Assembly: GCA_946626395.1 (NCBI GenBank)
Contig: CAMOUF010000213.1
Location: 1-5,903 of the forward strand
DNA: 5,903 bases
Direction: 5' to 3'
Origin: an uncultured Clostridia bacterium
Lineage (GTDB): Bacteria > Bacillota > Clostridia > Christensenellales > Aristaeellaceae
Positions 5,649 to 5,903 of this stretch are shown here, in pieces. Position 1 is the stretch's first letter. Each line of letters starts with the position of its first letter. Both the position numbers and the translations under genes were made by a program. The notes beneath the pieces are model-generated. The model was not told the origin of the DNA and searched no databases. It saw nothing but the letters and a program-made list of their open reading frames with translations.

Positions 5649-5903
5649 AACTAAGCTCCCCTGTTCCCTGAACAAAAACCAGTATAGCATATTTTTCTGG
5701 ATTTGAGAAGCGAGGGCGCCAGGGCAATTGCTTACGAAAAAGCCCAGTTTTTTAACAACAGACAAAGCATAGGGAAAAGACCAGGCACAGCGCTGTCGTT
5801 TGCCGGTCAGAGAATCCTTGACAGAAGGATCGGCTTTTAGCATTTGGATACAAAGCTTCCGGAACATATTGATAACGACAGCTGCATGACCCAAGGCGAC
5901 ATG
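5631..5903 (-). CDS. ISAs1/H-repeat-type transposase, C-terminal fragment (5' end beyond the window)
   Basis: The minus-strand frame is open to the right edge. Its sequence GHAAVVINMFRKLCIQMLKADPSVKDSLTGKRQRCAWSFPYAL (about 5894-5764) aligns without gaps, as I recall the family, with the C-terminal helix of ISAs1-family DDE transposases: 'GN.a..i..ir..alNlLk.d.s.K.s...Kr.kaaw...Yl..vl'. The N-terminal catalytic part is outside the window. After 'SVVKKLGFF' the frame runs on through the probable terminal repeat and out to a TAG at 5631-5633, adding about 30 residues unlike the family. The normal stop may therefore have been lost by a small indel near the A-run at about 5750, or the tail is simply read-through. 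The TTG at 5894 is not a credible start. Confidence 0.65.
   Translation of the reverse strand, partial: HVALGHAAVVINMFRKLCIQMLKADPSVKDSLTGKRQRCAWSFPYALSVVKKLGFFVSNCPGALASQIQKNMLYWFLFREQGSLVEVLSS
5681..5709 (-). promoter_or_regulatory. Promoter of the nagZ operon (extended -10)
   Basis: On the minus strand TTCTCA (complement of 5704-5709) is followed by a 17-nt spacer ending in TGC and then TATACT (complement of 5681-5686). This gives a -35 with 4 of 6 consensus bases plus a TGn-TATACT extended -10. Transcription would start near 5674, leaving a leader of roughly 187 nt before nagZ. Confidence 0.7.
5720..5903 (-). mobile_element. Insertion sequence end, ISAs1-like, continuing past the right edge
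   Basis: The transposase C-terminus lies on the minus strand, so this is the downstream end of the element. The likely outer tip is CAGGGCAATTGC starting at 5720, because it follows the conserved transposase helix by about 35 nt and ISAs1-type ends commonly begin CAGGG (recalled, not checked). The partner end and any 8-10 bp target duplication are outside the window; the adjoining ten bases 5710-5719 read GCGAGGGCGC. Confidence 0.55.

Noticed and set aside
5722..5756. Plus-strand terminator (GGGC...GCCC then TTTTTT)
   Set aside because: Only a 4-bp stem with a 16-nt loop, no plus-strand gene precedes it, and the region is better explained as the IS end.

Overview
The window looks like a chromosomal segment of a GC-rich, Gram-positive-type gut or rumen anaerobe, most likely class Clostridia (Firmicutes). 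The evidence is the strong AGGAGG-type ribosome binding sites, a PrsA/SurA-like extracytoplasmic foldase, a secreted NagZ next to a beta-lactamase-fold hydrolase (an arrangement resembling the Bacillus nagZ-amiE pair), and GC-rich palindromic intergenic repeats of a kind common in gut Clostridia. Genus cannot be set from this sequence.

Layout, left to right. (1) Positions 2-1630 (+) hold the 3' part of a large gene whose product has 39-residue coiled-coil repeats followed by a parvulin-like peptidyl-prolyl isomerase module. The start lies outside the window. A hairpin/T-run terminator follows at about 1641-1685. (2) Positions 1735-2298 (+) encode a NUDIX hydrolase of the ADP-ribose pyrophosphatase type. 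(3) Positions 2455-2856 (+) encode a small secreted protein of unknown function with a weak resemblance to the SLAP domain, followed by a terminator at 2894-2938. (4) The gene-free stretch 2857-3266 lies between convergent genes and contains a dense cluster of hairpins, read here as a composite palindromic (MITE/REP-like) repeat. (5) Positions 5487 to 3267 (-) form a two-gene operon: a secreted GH3 beta-N-acetylhexosaminidase (nagZ), then 4 nt later a serine hydrolase of the class C beta-lactamase/AmiE family. (6) The nagZ leader (5488-5674) contains period-7 repeats in two inverted clusters, downstream of a good extended -10 promoter at 5681-5709. (7) From about 5720 to the right edge lies the end of an insertion sequence carrying the C-terminus of an ISAs1/H-repeat-type transposase (-). 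Its probable terminal repeat sits about ten bases from the nagZ -35 box.

Functionally, three of the five resident chromosomal genes act at or outside the cell surface: the foldase, the small secreted protein and NagZ. The NagZ/serine hydrolase pair suggests muropeptide turnover or recycling. The most unusual items are the foldase on a repeat-built stalk, with a DNA-level 351-nt higher-order repeat and an expanded parvulin domain lacking the usual first histidine, the structured palindromic element at 2981-3194, and the repeat-based leader of nagZ with an IS directly upstream. No clearly new multi-gene defence or biosynthetic system is visible.
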